This document shows positions 25,583-34,270 of a DNA stretch of 61,905 nucleotides, piece after piece. Source of the DNA: Oerskovia douganii (lineage in GTDB: Bacteria; Actinomycetota; Actinomycetes; Actinomycetales; Cellulomonadaceae); assembly GCF_015142735.1 (NCBI RefSeq), contig NZ_JACSPN010000016.1:1-61905 (forward strand), given 5' to 3'. The position numbers and the translations under genes were made by a program. The notes under the pieces are model-generated. The model did no database searches. It was not told the DNA's origin and worked only from the letters and a program-made list of their open reading frames with translations. Positions within the stretch are counted from its first letter, which is position 1. Every line of letters starts with the position of its first letter.

Positions 25583-25630
25583 TCCCGCCTGGTGGGCACG
25601 CTCGAGGCGCTCGCCCACCCGGCCGGAGCG

Positions 25631-25990
25631 CTACGCCGACGCCTGGTGCTGGGCGAGCAGGTGGCGCGCGACCGTCTCGATCACGCCGTACGGGACCGGC
25701 TCGGACAGCAGGAACTTGAGCGTCCCCTTGGAGGCCCGGTACGGGGCGACGAGACGCTCGAAGTCGTCGTCGCCGTCGAGCACGGGATACAGGCTCACGT
25801 GGTGCTTCCAGCCCGCGAAGTACACCACGACCTTGCCCCCGATGGTCACGGCCGGGATCTGGTAGCTGATCTTCTCGCCGGCGTCCGGCACGACCCGGTG
25901 GATGGTCCGGCGCATCTCCTGCAGGACCGCCTGGGTCTCGGGCGGGAACGAGCCGATGTAGTCGTCGACGGTCGCGAACGTCGCGGTCAT
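25631..25990 (-). CDS. DUF1801 (YdhG/iron-chaperone-like) protein
   Basis: A 119-residue single-domain protein: TVDDYIGSFPPETQAVLQEMRR, GEKISYQIPAVTIGGKVVVYFAGWKHHVSLYP, and a C-terminal KGTLKFLLSEPVPYGVIETV. All three are characteristic DUF1801 blocks. The fold is similar to eukaryotic frataxin-like iron chaperones and is abundant in soil bacteria; function unproven. The start ATG 25990 has GGGGAGG upstream. The gene is divergent from the plus-strand gene at 26157. Confidence 0.88.
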   Translation of the reverse strand: MTATFATVDDYIGSFPPETQAVLQEMRRTIHRVVPDAGEKISYQIPAVTIGGKVVVYFAGWKHHVSLYPVLDGDDDFERLVAPYRASKGTLKFLLSEPVPYGVIETVARHLLAQHQASA

Positions 25991-26156
25991 GCCGACCTCC
26001 CCGTGGTCGGGCCCCGCAGGATGCGGAGGTCTCTCCTCCTACTGTCTCGCGCGAGCGGCCCGGGGGCCTGCGGGAGCGTCCCCCGGCCGGACGGGCCGTG
26101 CACGAGACGCTCGCCCTCGGCAGGCCGGGGTGGGCCACCGCGGCCATACTGACCAG

Positions 26157-26621
26157 ATGATCTCCTGGGACCTGGCGCTGGCCCTCCGCGAGGCCGGGGT
26201 GCGCTGGCGGCCCGCGTCCGGCGACAGGTTCCGGCTCCTGCGCACCGGCGCGTCGGGCGACCTCTTCACCGTGAGCGACATGACCATCGAGCCTCACGAG
26301 TTCGACACGGGCGTCGTCCTCGGCTTCAACGGCACGACCGAGTGGGCGCTCGACTCCGTGGCCATCGAAGACGCGCTCTGGCACCCGCTCGAGCCCCAGC
26401 TCCGCGCGCTGCTCGGGGGCACGTTCCGCTGGCTCCGGCGCTTCGTCGAGGACGACGACGTCGCCGCGTACCTCGTGGAGATCGAGGTCGGTGGGCGCCC
26501 GCTCGCCTTCCGGGCGTACGACCCGGCCGACGCCTACGGCGAGGCGCTCCTGCACCTGGTCGCGGCGTCGTCGGACGGCTCGCCGGGCGCCTCGCCTCCC
26601 CGGCGCGGGGTGACGTCCTGA
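26157..26621 (+). CDS. conserved hypothetical protein, probably co-transcribed with the ThrE-type exporter
   Basis: A 154-residue soluble protein: MISWDLALALREAGVRWRPASG at the N-terminus, then FTVSDMTIEPHEFDTGVVLGFNGTTEWALDSV, then GTFRWLRRFVEDDDVAAYLVEI. Similar proteins occur across Micrococcales and Streptomyces, in some cases labelled pilus assembly protein CpaE, a name not supported by any ATPase motif here. Function unknown. It lacks a Shine-Dalgarno; CATACT lies 6 bases before the ATG, consistent with a leaderless transcript. The stop TGA overlaps a CTG that may start the next gene. Confidence 0.7.
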   Translation: MISWDLALALREAGVRWRPASGDRFRLLRTGASGDLFTVSDMTIEPHEFDTGVVLGFNGTTEWALDSVAIEDALWHPLEPQLRALLGGTFRWLRRFVEDDDVAAYLVEIEVGGRPLAFRAYDPADAYGEALLHLVAASSDGSPGASPPRRGVTS

Positions 26622-28132
26622 GCACCGACGGCGCCGCCGCGGGCCCGCCCCCCGAGCCGGACGCGGCACCCGACGACGACGCCGTGGCCACCCCGCACGA
26701 GGACACCGCGGCCGCGAGCGCCACCGCACCGGCCGCTGAGCCGGAAGCGGAGCCGGAAGCGGAGCCCGAGCTGGCGCCGGGGCACGAGCAGTCTCCCCGC
26801 GCAGCCCGCCGGTTCCCCCTCCTGGCCGGGCTGCGCCACGCGCCCTCGACCGTCCGACGGGTCCTCCAGGCGCTCGGCAACGAGGCCACCCCGGAGGACG
26901 AACCGGACGTGCCGGAGATCTCCCCGGACCTGGTGCCGCTGCTGCGCACGCTCGGGCGGGCGATGCTCGACTCGGGCCAGTCCGTCAACGACGCCCAGGA
27001 CGTCCTCAAGCAGGTCGCCGACCTGCACGGGGCGCACACCGTGCAGACCCTGGTGCTGCCGACGTGCGTGTTCATCCGGGTGCAGACCCGTTCCGGGGTC
27101 GTCACCGACTTCACCGACGCCGCGGGCAGCGGCCTGAACCTCGACCAGATCGGGGCCCTCTACTCGGTGATCCGCAGGCTGCGGAACCAGACGCTCTCGC
27201 TCGCCGACGCGCGCGCCGAGCTCCGGGAGATGCGCCGGCGCCCGCCCCGGTTCGGCGCGGTGCTCACGATCGTCGGGCACGCGATCCTGACGCTGGGGTT
27301 CGGGCTGATCCTCAACCCGACCCTGGACCTGCTGCCGGTCTTCGTGGTGCTGGGCCTCGGCGTCGGGGTCCTGCGCTGGCTCGCGGCGCGCTGGCCCACG
27401 CTCGGCACGGCGCTGCCCGTGGTCGCGGCCTTCCTGGTGACGGTGGTCGCGATCCAGGTGGTCCAGCCGTGGCTCGGCGACAGCCCGCTGCAGGTCCTCG
27501 TGCCACCGATCATCAGCTTCCTGCCCGGGTCCGTGCTCACGGTCGCGGCGATCGAGCTCACGAGCAACCAGATCGTCTCCGGTGCGAGCCGGCTCCTCTA
27601 CGGGGTGGCACAGCTCCTGCTGCTGGCGTTCGGCGTCGTCGCGGGGGCCGCGGTCGCGGGGAACCTCCTGCACGGCAGCGCGGGCGAGCACCTGGGGTGG
27701 TGGGCCCCGTGGGTGGGGGTCGTGACAGTGGGCATCGGGCAGATGTTCTTCTCCTCGACCCCGCGCCGGAGCCTGCCCTGGGTGCTCGTCGTCCTCTTCG
27801 CGGCCTACGCCGCGCAGCTGCTGGGGTCGTTCGTCGCCCCGGAGATCTCGGGCTTCTTCGGGGCGCTCGTGATCGTGCCGCTCGCGACCCTCATCGAACG
27901 CACGCGCACGGGCCCGCCGGCGGCCGTCACGACCCTCCCGGCCTTCTGGCTCCTGGTGCCGGGAGCCCTGAGCTTCCTCGGGCTCTCGGAGCTCGTGGCC
28001 GGCGACACGGGCTCGGTGACCGACCTCGCCAACGCGGTCGTCGCGGTCTTCGCGATCGCGCTGGGCATTCTGGTGGGTACGGCGCTGACTCGCGACGCGA
28101 GACGCGTCGGTCGTACCTTCTTCACGGAATAG
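26618..28132 (+). CDS. threonine/serine exporter family membrane protein (ThrE-like)
   Basis: A roughly 504-residue protein. A disordered acidic N-terminus (to about residue 55) with repeats of AEPEAEP precedes the cytoplasmic DUF1212 domain (LLRTLGRAMLDSGQSVNDAQDVLKQVADLHG, HTVQTLVLPTCVFI). About ten membrane helices follow from residue 205, in two groups (DUF1212 and DUF3815): LPVFVVLGLGVGVLRWLAA, PIISFLPGSVLTVAAIELTSNQIVSG and PALWLLVPGALSFLGL-like segments. ThrE of Corynebacterium exports threonine and serine. Start is uncertain: CTG 26618 overlaps the upstream TGA exactly as ATGA starts do here, while GTG 26684 is the first conventional start. The gene is otherwise intact. Confidence 0.85.
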   Translation: MSTDGAAAGPPPEPDAAPDDDAVATPHEDTAAASATAPAAEPEAEPEAEPELAPGHEQSPRAARRFPLLAGLRHAPSTVRRVLQALGNEATPEDEPDVPEISPDLVPLLRTLGRAMLDSGQSVNDAQDVLKQVADLHGAHTVQTLVLPTCVFIRVQTRSGVVTDFTDAAGSGLNLDQIGALYSVIRRLRNQTLSLADARAELREMRRRPPRFGAVLTIVGHAILTLGFGLILNPTLDLLPVFVVLGLGVGVLRWLAARWPTLGTALPVVAAFLVTVVAIQVVQPWLGDSPLQVLVPPIISFLPGSVLTVAAIELTSNQIVSGASRLLYGVAQLLLLAFGVVAGAAVAGNLLHGSAGEHLGWWAPWVGVVTVGIGQMFFSSTPRRSLPWVLVVLFAAYAAQLLGSFVAPEISGFFGALVIVPLATLIERTRTGPPAAVTTLPAFWLLVPGALSFLGLSELVAGDTGSVTDLANAVVAVFAIALGILVGTALTRDARRVGRTFFTE

Positions 28133-28556
28133 GCCCGCTCCCGGCACACCATCACCAGCGGATCCTTGCTCGTCAGGGCCAGACCGGTCACAAACATAGT
28201 TGAAGATGGAACGAGTTGGCAGGCACCGAGGACCGTCCTCGCATCCCGCTGCCGACGCCCCGCGGCTCCCACGTCATCCAGACGCGCCGCGACTCGAGCC
28301 GCTGAGGCCCACGAACGATCACCGTCACCGCGACGGCACGGCACGGCGCCGGGCATCCGCCCAGCAGCCGCAGTGCGCACGCGGTCCCGGCCTCGGCCCG
28401 ACGAACGGAACATCGGAACACCGTGACAACTGCACTCTGCTCTGCCACGCCCACGTGGCGCCGCCCGCTCCTGGGCATCGACCCCACCACCTCGCACGCC
28501 CACCCCCTCCAGCGCGCCGCCGTCCGGCGGGGCGTCAGCCCGAAGGGGGGATGCTG
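28133..28556. other. 424-bp intergenic leader of the secreted peptidase
   Basis: No gene or RNA is recognisable. It contains an AT-richer patch around 28185-28215 (CACAAACATAGTTGAAGATGG) that may be a promoter region. A long leader before a cell-wall enzyme prompted a look for the actinobacterial c-di-AMP (ydaO) riboswitch; its conserved core blocks were not found. Confidence 0.4.
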
Positions 28557-29870
28557 ATGGGTAAGCACTCCCAGCGTCGCTTCGCCGCGACCCTTCCCGG
28601 CCGTTCCCTGCGCCGCAGGTCGCCCTACGCCGTGATGGCCGCGCTCGCCACGGTCGCCGTGACCGCCACGGCGGGGGCCGCCAGCATGACCACGTCTCCG
28701 ACCGGCTCCCACACGTCGGCGTCCTCGGCGTCCGCGCCGACCACGAGCGCGGCCGGTCCCACCGCGTCGACCCCTGAGGAGCAGGCCGCGCTCGACGCAG
28801 CGAGCACCCAGCTCGTCCGCGCCGAGTACCTGGCGAGCGAGGGGGCGTCCTCGCTGACGCCCGACCAGCTCGCGCAGATCACCTCGACGCGTGACCAGCT
28901 CCGGCAGCTCATGAACGTCGCTACCACGGCCACGTCCGCGGCCGACGCGACGACTGCCACCCTCGACGCGACGACCGACACCGCGCTCGTCGCCGACACC
29001 GCCCTGGACGCCGGCGCGACCCTCGACACGAGCGCCACCCTCGACGACGCGACGCCCCTCGCCGCCGACGAGACGCTCGACGGCCGCGACACGTACCGCG
29101 CGAGCCGCGCCGGGGCCGACGGTCGTGAACCCCTCACGACGGACGGCACCACCGAGGCCTCCGAGACCGCGGCCGACGCCGCAGCCACCTCGGAGGAGAC
29201 CGCGGCGGCGGACGCGACCGCCGACCAGGCAGCAGCCGACGCGACCGCCGACCAGGCAGCAGCCGACCAGGCGCAGGTCGCGCCGACGACCACGGAGATC
29301 GGGGCTGCTACCGAGGCGCTGCGCACGGTGCTCGACGCCGCTGCCGTCACGGTCTCGGTCCAGCCCGCTCCGACGGCTGAGGAGATCGCCGCCCAGCAGG
29401 CCGCCGAGGAGGCTGCCCGGCAGGCCGCCATGGCGGCCCAGCTCGAGGCGTGGGCCAACAGCACCGCGGGCTACTCGAACGGCACCATCCCGGAGAGCCT
29501 CCTGTGCTCGCCGAGCTTCGCGCCCGGCCACCTCGTGCGCTGCGACGCGGCGTACCAGCTCGAGCAGCTCAACGTGGCCTACCGGGCGGCGTTCGGCACG
29601 GACATCTCCGTGACGTCGTCCTACCGGTCGTTCGCCTCGCAGGTCGCGGTCAAGGCCTCGAAGGGCTACCTCGCGGCGGCCCCCGGGACGTCGAACCACG
29701 GCATGGGCCAGGCCCTCGACCTGGGTGGCGGCATCAGCAGCTTCGGGAGCGCGCAGTACGCCTGGATGCGTGCCAACGCCCCCGCCTACGGGTGGGACAA
29801 CCCCGAGTGGGCCCGCCAGGGCGGTTCCAAGCCCGAGGCGTGGCACTGGGAGTACGGCACGACGTACTGA
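28557..29870 (+). CDS. secreted D-alanyl-D-alanine carboxypeptidase (VanY-type)
   Basis: A 437-residue exported peptidoglycan peptidase. The signal peptide is RRRSPYAVMAALATVAVTATAGAAS. A long Ala/Thr/Asp-rich linker (about 60-270) includes a tandem repeat. The C-terminal peptidase M15 (VanY) domain starts near residue 310 and holds the active-site blocks: VTSSYRSFASQVA, APGTSNHGMGQALDLGGG (S-x-H-G-x-G-x-A-x-D, with the zinc His and Asp) and EAWHWEYG (E-x-x-H). It would trim the D-Ala terminus of stem peptides outside the membrane. Start ATG 28557 follows AAGGGGGG at proper distance; ATG 28551 is too close to it. It is monocistronic and ends at a strong terminator. Confidence 0.92.
   Translation: MGKHSQRRFAATLPGRSLRRRSPYAVMAALATVAVTATAGAASMTTSPTGSHTSASSASAPTTSAAGPTASTPEEQAALDAASTQLVRAEYLASEGASSLTPDQLAQITSTRDQLRQLMNVATTATSAADATTATLDATTDTALVADTALDAGATLDTSATLDDATPLAADETLDGRDTYRASRAGADGREPLTTDGTTEASETAADAAATSEETAAADATADQAAADATADQAAADQAQVAPTTTEIGAATEALRTVLDAAAVTVSVQPAPTAEEIAAQQAAEEAARQAAMAAQLEAWANSTAGYSNGTIPESLLCSPSFAPGHLVRCDAAYQLEQLNVAYRAAFGTDISVTSSYRSFASQVAVKASKGYLAAAPGTSNHGMGQALDLGGGISSFGSAQYAWMRANAPAYGWDNPEWARQGGSKPEAWHWEYGTTY
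29211..29264 (+). repeat. two perfect 27-bp tandem repeats
   Basis: The 27-base unit at 29211-29237 is repeated exactly at 29238-29264 and partially again after that. It encodes two copies of DATADQAAA inside the disordered linker of the VanY-type peptidase, so linker length may vary between strains. Confidence 0.85.
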
Positions 29871-29889
29871 CGCACGACGAGCACCACCG

Positions 29890-29925
29890 CGGAGGGCGGG
29901 CACCCGGAAGGGGGCCCGCCCTCCG
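29890..29925. terminator. bidirectional terminator between vanY-like and carotenoid genes
   Basis: CGGAGGGCGGGC pairs with GCCCGCCCTCCG (12 bp) around a 12-base loop. It lies 19 bases after the peptidase stop and 40 bases past the stop of crtEb on the other strand. Confidence 0.75.
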
Positions 29926-29965
29926 TCGTCCGCCCCTCCGTCCGTCGCCGGGCACCGGGCGTCCC

Positions 29966-30886
29966 TCAGCCCCAGGCGCCGGCGATGAGCAGCATCGTCA
30001 CGAGGAAACCGGTCACCAGGTTGAGCCACAGGAAGCGGCGCCACCCCGCGTTCGCCCGTTCGCAGTCGTCGTCACGGACCGACCAGAACGACGCGACGTT
30101 GACCAGGTATGGCAGGGGCAGCAGCGCGGCGAGCCAGCCCGGCCAGGGGAGCAGGGCCAGCAGCAGCGCGGCGACGAGGTACGCGCCGGCTGCGGCGACG
30201 ACGGTCCGGTGCGCACCGATCACGGTCGCGACCGAACCGATCCCGCCCTCCCGGTCGGCCCGGACGTCCTGCACGGCACCGAACGCGTGCGACGCGGCCC
30301 CCCACAGCACGAAGGCCGCGAGCACGGGCCACACGGTGCGCGCACCGACGTCGGCCCCCACGAGCACGAGCGAGTACAGCAGCGGCCCGACGAAGTGCAT
30401 GGCCGAGGTGAACGAGTCGAGGAACGGGCGCTCCTTGAAGCGCAGCACGGGCGCGGAGTAGGCCACGACGAGGAAGACCACGACGGCGAGCGTCATGTTC
30501 GCGGCGGCGTCGCCCTGCAGGAGCAGCCACGCGAGGAACGGGGCGTTCGTGAGGACGCACGCCCACAGGATCCGTCGGTGGGTGCGTCGAGCCGTCGCGG
30601 GGTCCGCGAGCGCCCCCTCGATCCCGCCCTTGCGCGGGTTGCGCAGGTCGGAGGCGTAGTCGAACACGTCGTTCACGCCGTACATGAGCAGGTTGTACGG
30701 GATCAGGAAGTACAGGGTCCCGACGACGAGCACCGCGTCGACCCTCCCGCCCGTGGCGACGAGGTAGCCCGCCGCGAAGGGGTAGGCGGTGTTGATCCAG
30801 GAGAACGGTCGCGAGGCGGCGGCGATCTCGCGGAGGGTGGCGACCGGTCCCGGCGCCGCCCCGGGCTCCACCACGACCCCGGTCAC
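29966..30886 (-). CDS. crtEb: lycopene elongase (UbiA-family prenyltransferase)
   Basis: A 306-residue polytopic UbiA-type prenyltransferase. It would add C5 units to the ends of C40 lycopene, giving acyclic C50 flavuxanthin-type products before cyclisation. The first Asp-rich motif is NDVFDYASD, followed by the RNPRKGG tag found in lycopene elongases, and the second is DVRADREGG. About eight hydrophobic helices are visible (VVGTLYFLIPYNLLMY, LAVVVFLVVAYSAPVL and others). GTG 30886 overlaps the TGA of crtYf by 4 bases. Last gene of the carotenoid operon. Corynebacterium CrtEb and Micrococcus CrtE2 are the known relatives; the assignment to elongase is strong from context and motif. Confidence 0.92.
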   Translation of the reverse strand: MTGVVVEPGAAPGPVATLREIAAASRPFSWINTAYPFAAGYLVATGGRVDAVLVVGTLYFLIPYNLLMYGVNDVFDYASDLRNPRKGGIEGALADPATARRTHRRILWACVLTNAPFLAWLLLQGDAAANMTLAVVVFLVVAYSAPVLRFKERPFLDSFTSAMHFVGPLLYSLVLVGADVGARTVWPVLAAFVLWGAASHAFGAVQDVRADREGGIGSVATVIGAHRTVVAAAGAYLVAALLLALLPWPGWLAALLPLPYLVNVASFWSVRDDDCERANAGWRRFLWLNLVTGFLVTMLLIAGAWG

Positions 30887-31197
30887 GACTGCCCGCCCGC
30901 GTGCCGGCGTCGGCGGCCGTCCCCGACCCAGGTCCAGACCGCGGGCAGCAGCAGGACCGCCGCGAGCGGGTAGGCGAAGTCCTCGAGGGGTGCTCCGGCG
31001 AGGTAGATGCCCAGGATCTTGTCGGGGGCGTACGTGTAGAGCCCGACGGCGATCATGATCGTGTCGAACACGAGCGTCAGCAGCACCATGACGGCGGCGG
31101 TCCACAGCAGCGGCCCGGCCCGGTGCCTGCGCAGCGTCCAGGCCGTGGCGCCCGCGACGACCGCCAGGACCACGAGGTTCAGCACGATGTTGGTCAT
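30883..31197 (-). CDS. crtYf: C50 carotenoid epsilon/gamma-cyclase subunit (CrtYf-type)
   Basis: A 104-residue membrane subunit with three helices (LNLVVLAVVAGATAWTL, WTAAVMVLLTLVFDTIMIAVG and YPLAAVLLLPAVWTWVG) of the heterodimeric lycopene cyclase family. The signature PLEDF in GAPLEDFAYP and the Y-x-Y-x-x-x-K-I-L-G pattern (YTYAPDKILGIY) are typical. It pairs with the next subunit upstream to cyclise C50 ends. ATG 31197 overlaps the preceding TGA by 4 bases. Whether the ring is epsilon (decaprenoxanthin type) or gamma (sarcinaxanthin type) cannot be read from sequence by eye. Confidence 0.88.
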   Translation of the reverse strand: MTNIVLNLVVLAVVAGATAWTLRRHRAGPLLWTAAVMVLLTLVFDTIMIAVGLYTYAPDKILGIYLAGAPLEDFAYPLAAVLLLPAVWTWVGDGRRRRHAGGQS

Positions 31198-31571
31198 GCG
31201 TCCGCTCCGCTCCGGGGTCCGTCGGCCCGCTCGTGCACCGGGTCCCGCCCTGGGGCGCGTCGTCGGACCCGCAGGTCGAGGAACCGCCACACCAGCAGCG
31301 TGTTGTAGCAGAGCAGCGTGAGGAAGACGGCTTCCTCGACGGGGAGCTCGGGGGCGAGCTGGAGCCCGGTCATGTGGGGCGAGTCTCCGCGCGCGAAGAT
31401 CCCGAGCACGAGGCCCGCGACGTCCCACGCGAGGAAGAACAGCACACCGACCACGAGCGTGATCGCGGTCCGGACCGGGTCCGCCCAGAACGCGAGCCGG
31501 AACCGGCGGTCCAGGACGGCGAGCCCGCCGAGCGAGAGCGCGAGCGCCCCGAGGTACGCGAACCCGATCAC
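31194..31571 (-). CDS. crtYe: C50 carotenoid epsilon/gamma-cyclase subunit (CrtYe-type)
   Basis: A 125-residue membrane subunit with three helices (FAYLGALALSLGGLAVLD, TAITLVVGVLFFLAWDVAG and VFLTLLCYNTLLVWRFL). The conserved block PVEEAVFLTLLCY (P-x-E-E) is the cyclase signature of this subunit, and AWDVAGLVLGIFARGDSPHMTG is the typical second helix and loop. GTG 31571 overlaps the crtI TGA by 4 bases; the downstream subunit overlaps in turn. Both subunits would be needed for activity. Confidence 0.88.
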   Translation of the reverse strand: MIGFAYLGALALSLGGLAVLDRRFRLAFWADPVRTAITLVVGVLFFLAWDVAGLVLGIFARGDSPHMTGLQLAPELPVEEAVFLTLLCYNTLLVWRFLDLRVRRRAPGRDPVHERADGPRSGADA

Positions 31572-33319
31572 GAGGCTGCTCCGCGGAGCCGCTCGGGCCG
31601 ACGGCTCGCCGCGAGGAATCCGGGGCGCAGCGGTGTCGGCAGGGGCCGGGACGACGTCTCGCCCAGGAGCCGCTTGGCGACCAGCTCGGCGCTGATGAGG
31701 CACATCGGCAGCCCGACGCCGGGGGCCGTGCCCGCGCCCGCGAAGTACAGGTTGGCGACCTTCCGCGAGGCGCCCGGGGGCCGGAACATGGCGCTCTGCG
31801 CGAGCGTGTGCTCCATCCCCAGGGCCGTCCCGCGCCACGACGAGAACTCGGTCGCGAAGTGTGCGGGGCCCAGGACCTGCCGGGTCACGACGCGACCGCG
31901 CAGGTCCTCGATCCCTGCCCACGCGCCGACCTGGTCGAGGTACCCGTCGGCGAGCTCCTCGAGCGCGGCCTGCGAGGCGGGTGTGCCGCCGAGCCCGGGG
32001 TCGGCGGGGAAGGGGACGAGGACGAAGAGGTTCTCGTGGCCGGGCGGTGCCGCAGGGTGGTCGACCGTCGCGTCGTCGGTCGCGGAGGTCCGCGAGACGT
32101 AGAGCGAGGCCGGGGTGGGTACGCGCAGCGTGCCGACCTCGCTCGACGGCCCGTGCCCCAGCACGTCCGCGAAGTTGCCCTGCCAGTCCTCGGTGAAGAA
32201 GAGCGAGTGGTGCGCGAGCTCGGGCAGGTCGCCGCGGACGCCCGCGAGGATCAGCAGAGCCGAGATCCCGGGGCCTCGGTCCTCCCAGGTCGACGCGGGC
32301 AGGTCGGCGTACGTCGGGGGCAGGAGCGCGGTCTGGGTGTGGTGCAGGTCGGCGGCCGACACCACGACGTCCGCGGGGACGACCTCGCCGTCCCGCAGCC
32401 GCACACCGGTCGCGACGCCCTGCGTGCGCCGTCGGGACGCCCCGGCCCCCGCGCGGGGCGAGGTGCGGCCGTCGGGCGAGACGGCGGCGGGCGAGACCTC
32501 GATCCCGACGACGTCGCTCGCCGTGCGGATCGTCACGCCCTCCGAGCGGGCGATCTTCTCCATGGCCTCGACGATCGTGTACATCCCGCCGCGCGGGAAC
32601 CGTACGCCCTCGACCAGGTCGAGGTGGCTCATGAGCGAGTACAGCGCGGGCACGCGATAGGGCGAGGAGCCGAGGAAGACGGCGTGGTAGCCCAGGACCT
32701 GGCGCAGGCGGGGGTCGCGGACCCGGCGCTCGACGCGGTCGGCGAGCGAGCGCCCCAGCAGGGCCGCGAGCCGAGGCAGGCGCCGGAGCACCGACGCGTC
32801 GACAGCCCGGTCGGGCCGCTCGAACGTCGTGTACAGGAAGTGGTCGAGCGCGAGCCGGTAGGCCTCGCTGGACTCCGCGGCGTAGGCGCGCAGGCGTTCC
32901 CCGTCGCCCGGCGAGAGCGCGTCGAAACGCGCCCAGTTGGCCTCCGCGTCGCGGGTGACGTCGAGGACGGTCCGGGCGCGCGCAGGGTGGGAGGCGCCGT
33001 CGGGCTGTCCCGTGGGCGTGCCGCGCTCGAAGAAGACGCGGTACGACGGGTCGAGCGGCACCAGGTCCAGGTGGTCCTCGACGCGCTCGCCCAGGAGCGC
33101 GAACCAGTGCTCGAAGACCTCGGGCATGAAGTACCAGGAGGGACCGGTGTCGAACCGGAACCCGTCGACGTCGAGCGTCCCTGCCCGACCGCCCACCCGC
33201 TCGTGGCGTTCGAGGAGCGTCACGCGCGCACCGCCCCGGGCCAGGAGCGCGGCCGTGGCCAGGCCGCCGATCCCCCCGCCCACGACGACGACGTGCGGCA
33301 GGGGTGGTGCGTCGGTCAC
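31568..33319 (-). CDS. crtI: phytoene desaturase (lycopene-forming)
   Basis: A 583-residue FAD-dependent desaturase converting phytoene through four desaturations to lycopene. N-terminal FAD motif: VVVVGGGIGGLATAALLARGG (GxGxxG), followed by LLERHERVGGRAGTLDVDGF. Middle: DTGPSWYFMPEVFEHWF. C-terminal carotenoid-desaturase signature: NLYFAGAGTAPGVGLPMCLISAELVAKRLLG, including the Bacterial-type phytoene dehydrogenase pattern NLYxxGxGTxPGxGxP. It is about 40-60 residues longer than typical CrtI, partly from an inserted Ser/Arg-rich loop (PDGRTSPRAGAGASRRRTQG). GTG 33319 overlaps the crtB TGA by 4 bases. Confidence 0.95.
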   Translation of the reverse strand: MTDAPPLPHVVVVGGGIGGLATAALLARGGARVTLLERHERVGGRAGTLDVDGFRFDTGPSWYFMPEVFEHWFALLGERVEDHLDLVPLDPSYRVFFERGTPTGQPDGASHPARARTVLDVTRDAEANWARFDALSPGDGERLRAYAAESSEAYRLALDHFLYTTFERPDRAVDASVLRRLPRLAALLGRSLADRVERRVRDPRLRQVLGYHAVFLGSSPYRVPALYSLMSHLDLVEGVRFPRGGMYTIVEAMEKIARSEGVTIRTASDVVGIEVSPAAVSPDGRTSPRAGAGASRRRTQGVATGVRLRDGEVVPADVVVSAADLHHTQTALLPPTYADLPASTWEDRGPGISALLILAGVRGDLPELAHHSLFFTEDWQGNFADVLGHGPSSEVGTLRVPTPASLYVSRTSATDDATVDHPAAPPGHENLFVLVPFPADPGLGGTPASQAALEELADGYLDQVGAWAGIEDLRGRVVTRQVLGPAHFATEFSSWRGTALGMEHTLAQSAMFRPPGASRKVANLYFAGAGTAPGVGLPMCLISAELVAKRLLGETSSRPLPTPLRPGFLAASRRPERLRGAAS

Positions 33320-34269
33320 AGGACTCCTCGGGGGTCGGTGAAGCGGGTCGTGCGGGTGGTCGGCAGGTCGCGCCGCAGGGACTCGCGCGCCACCGCGCGG
33401 GCCGCGACCACGAGCTTGACGGGGTCCGGGACGCGGACCCGGGCGCGGAGCAGGTCCGCGGGCGGGGTCGCGGCGAGCCTGCCGAGCAGGGAGTCGTAGA
33501 GCGCGAGCGTCGCGGCGACGGCCATGCGTGCGCGGCGCGGGAGCGCGGGCAGGGCTGCGCGGGCGGCGTCGAGGTCGACGCCGATCTCCGCGAGGATCGC
33601 GTCGACGTCCTCCTGCGTGAGGTCGGCCGGGGTGATCCCGGGGAAGTAGCTGCGACCCAGGTCCTCGTGGTCCGCGCGCAGGTCGCGCAGGAAGTTGATC
33701 TTCTGGAACGCCGCCCCGAGACCGCGGGCGCCGTGCACGACGGCGTCGCTCGCCCGCACGACCGGCTCGCCCGGCCGGCGGCCCGCGTTGAGGAACACGG
33801 CGAGGCACATGAGCCCGACGACCTCGGCCGAGCCGTAGACGTACTGCTCGTAGCTCGCCTTGTCGTGCTCCTGGACCGTGAGGTCCATGCGCATCGAGGC
33901 GAAGAACGGGTCGATCTCCGGGTGCCCGATCCCGGTACGGCGCGCCGTGCGCGCGAACGAGTGGACGACGAGGTTGGTCGAGTACCCGCTCGCCAGGGCG
34001 CGGGCCGTCTCGTCCTCGAGCCGGGTGAGCAGGTCGTCGGCCCCCGCGCCGCGACGCGTGTCGACGACCTCGTCCGCGACCCGCACCAGGCCGTAGACCG
34101 CGTCGATGTCGCGGCGTGCGACGCTTCCCAGCAGCCGGGACCCGAGCCCGAAGGACGTCGAGTACCCGGTCAGCACCGCTCGGCTCGCGCGAGCGGCGGT
34201 GCGGTCGTACAGCATCTGCGACACGAGGGCCTCCCCGGTGATGGTCTCGGACTTCCGGCCGACCGGCAT
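33316..34269 (-). CDS. crtB: phytoene synthase
   Basis: A 317-residue all-helical enzyme that condenses two geranylgeranyl diphosphates to phytoene. First Asp-rich motif DEVVD (in VRVADEVVDTRRG) and second motif DLRADHEDLGRSYFP, both characteristic of squalene/phytoene synthases. The N-terminal STSFGLGSRLL and YGLVRVADE complete the substrate pocket. ATG 34269 lies one base after the crtE stop, so translation is coupled. Its TGA overlaps the crtI GTG by 4 bases. Confidence 0.95.
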   Translation of the reverse strand: MPVGRKSETITGEALVSQMLYDRTAARASRAVLTGYSTSFGLGSRLLGSVARRDIDAVYGLVRVADEVVDTRRGAGADDLLTRLEDETARALASGYSTNLVVHSFARTARRTGIGHPEIDPFFASMRMDLTVQEHDKASYEQYVYGSAEVVGLMCLAVFLNAGRRPGEPVVRASDAVVHGARGLGAAFQKINFLRDLRADHEDLGRSYFPGITPADLTQEDVDAILAEIGVDLDAARAALPALPRRARMAVAATLALYDSLLGRLAATPPADLLRARVRVPDPVKLVVAARAVARESLRRDLPTTRTTRFTDPRGVL

Positions 34270-34270
34270 C

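Noticed and set aside
28200-28550. A possible ydaO-type c-di-AMP riboswitch before the VanY-type gene
   Set aside because: Leader length fits, but the conserved core sequences and the characteristic helices could not be found by eye.
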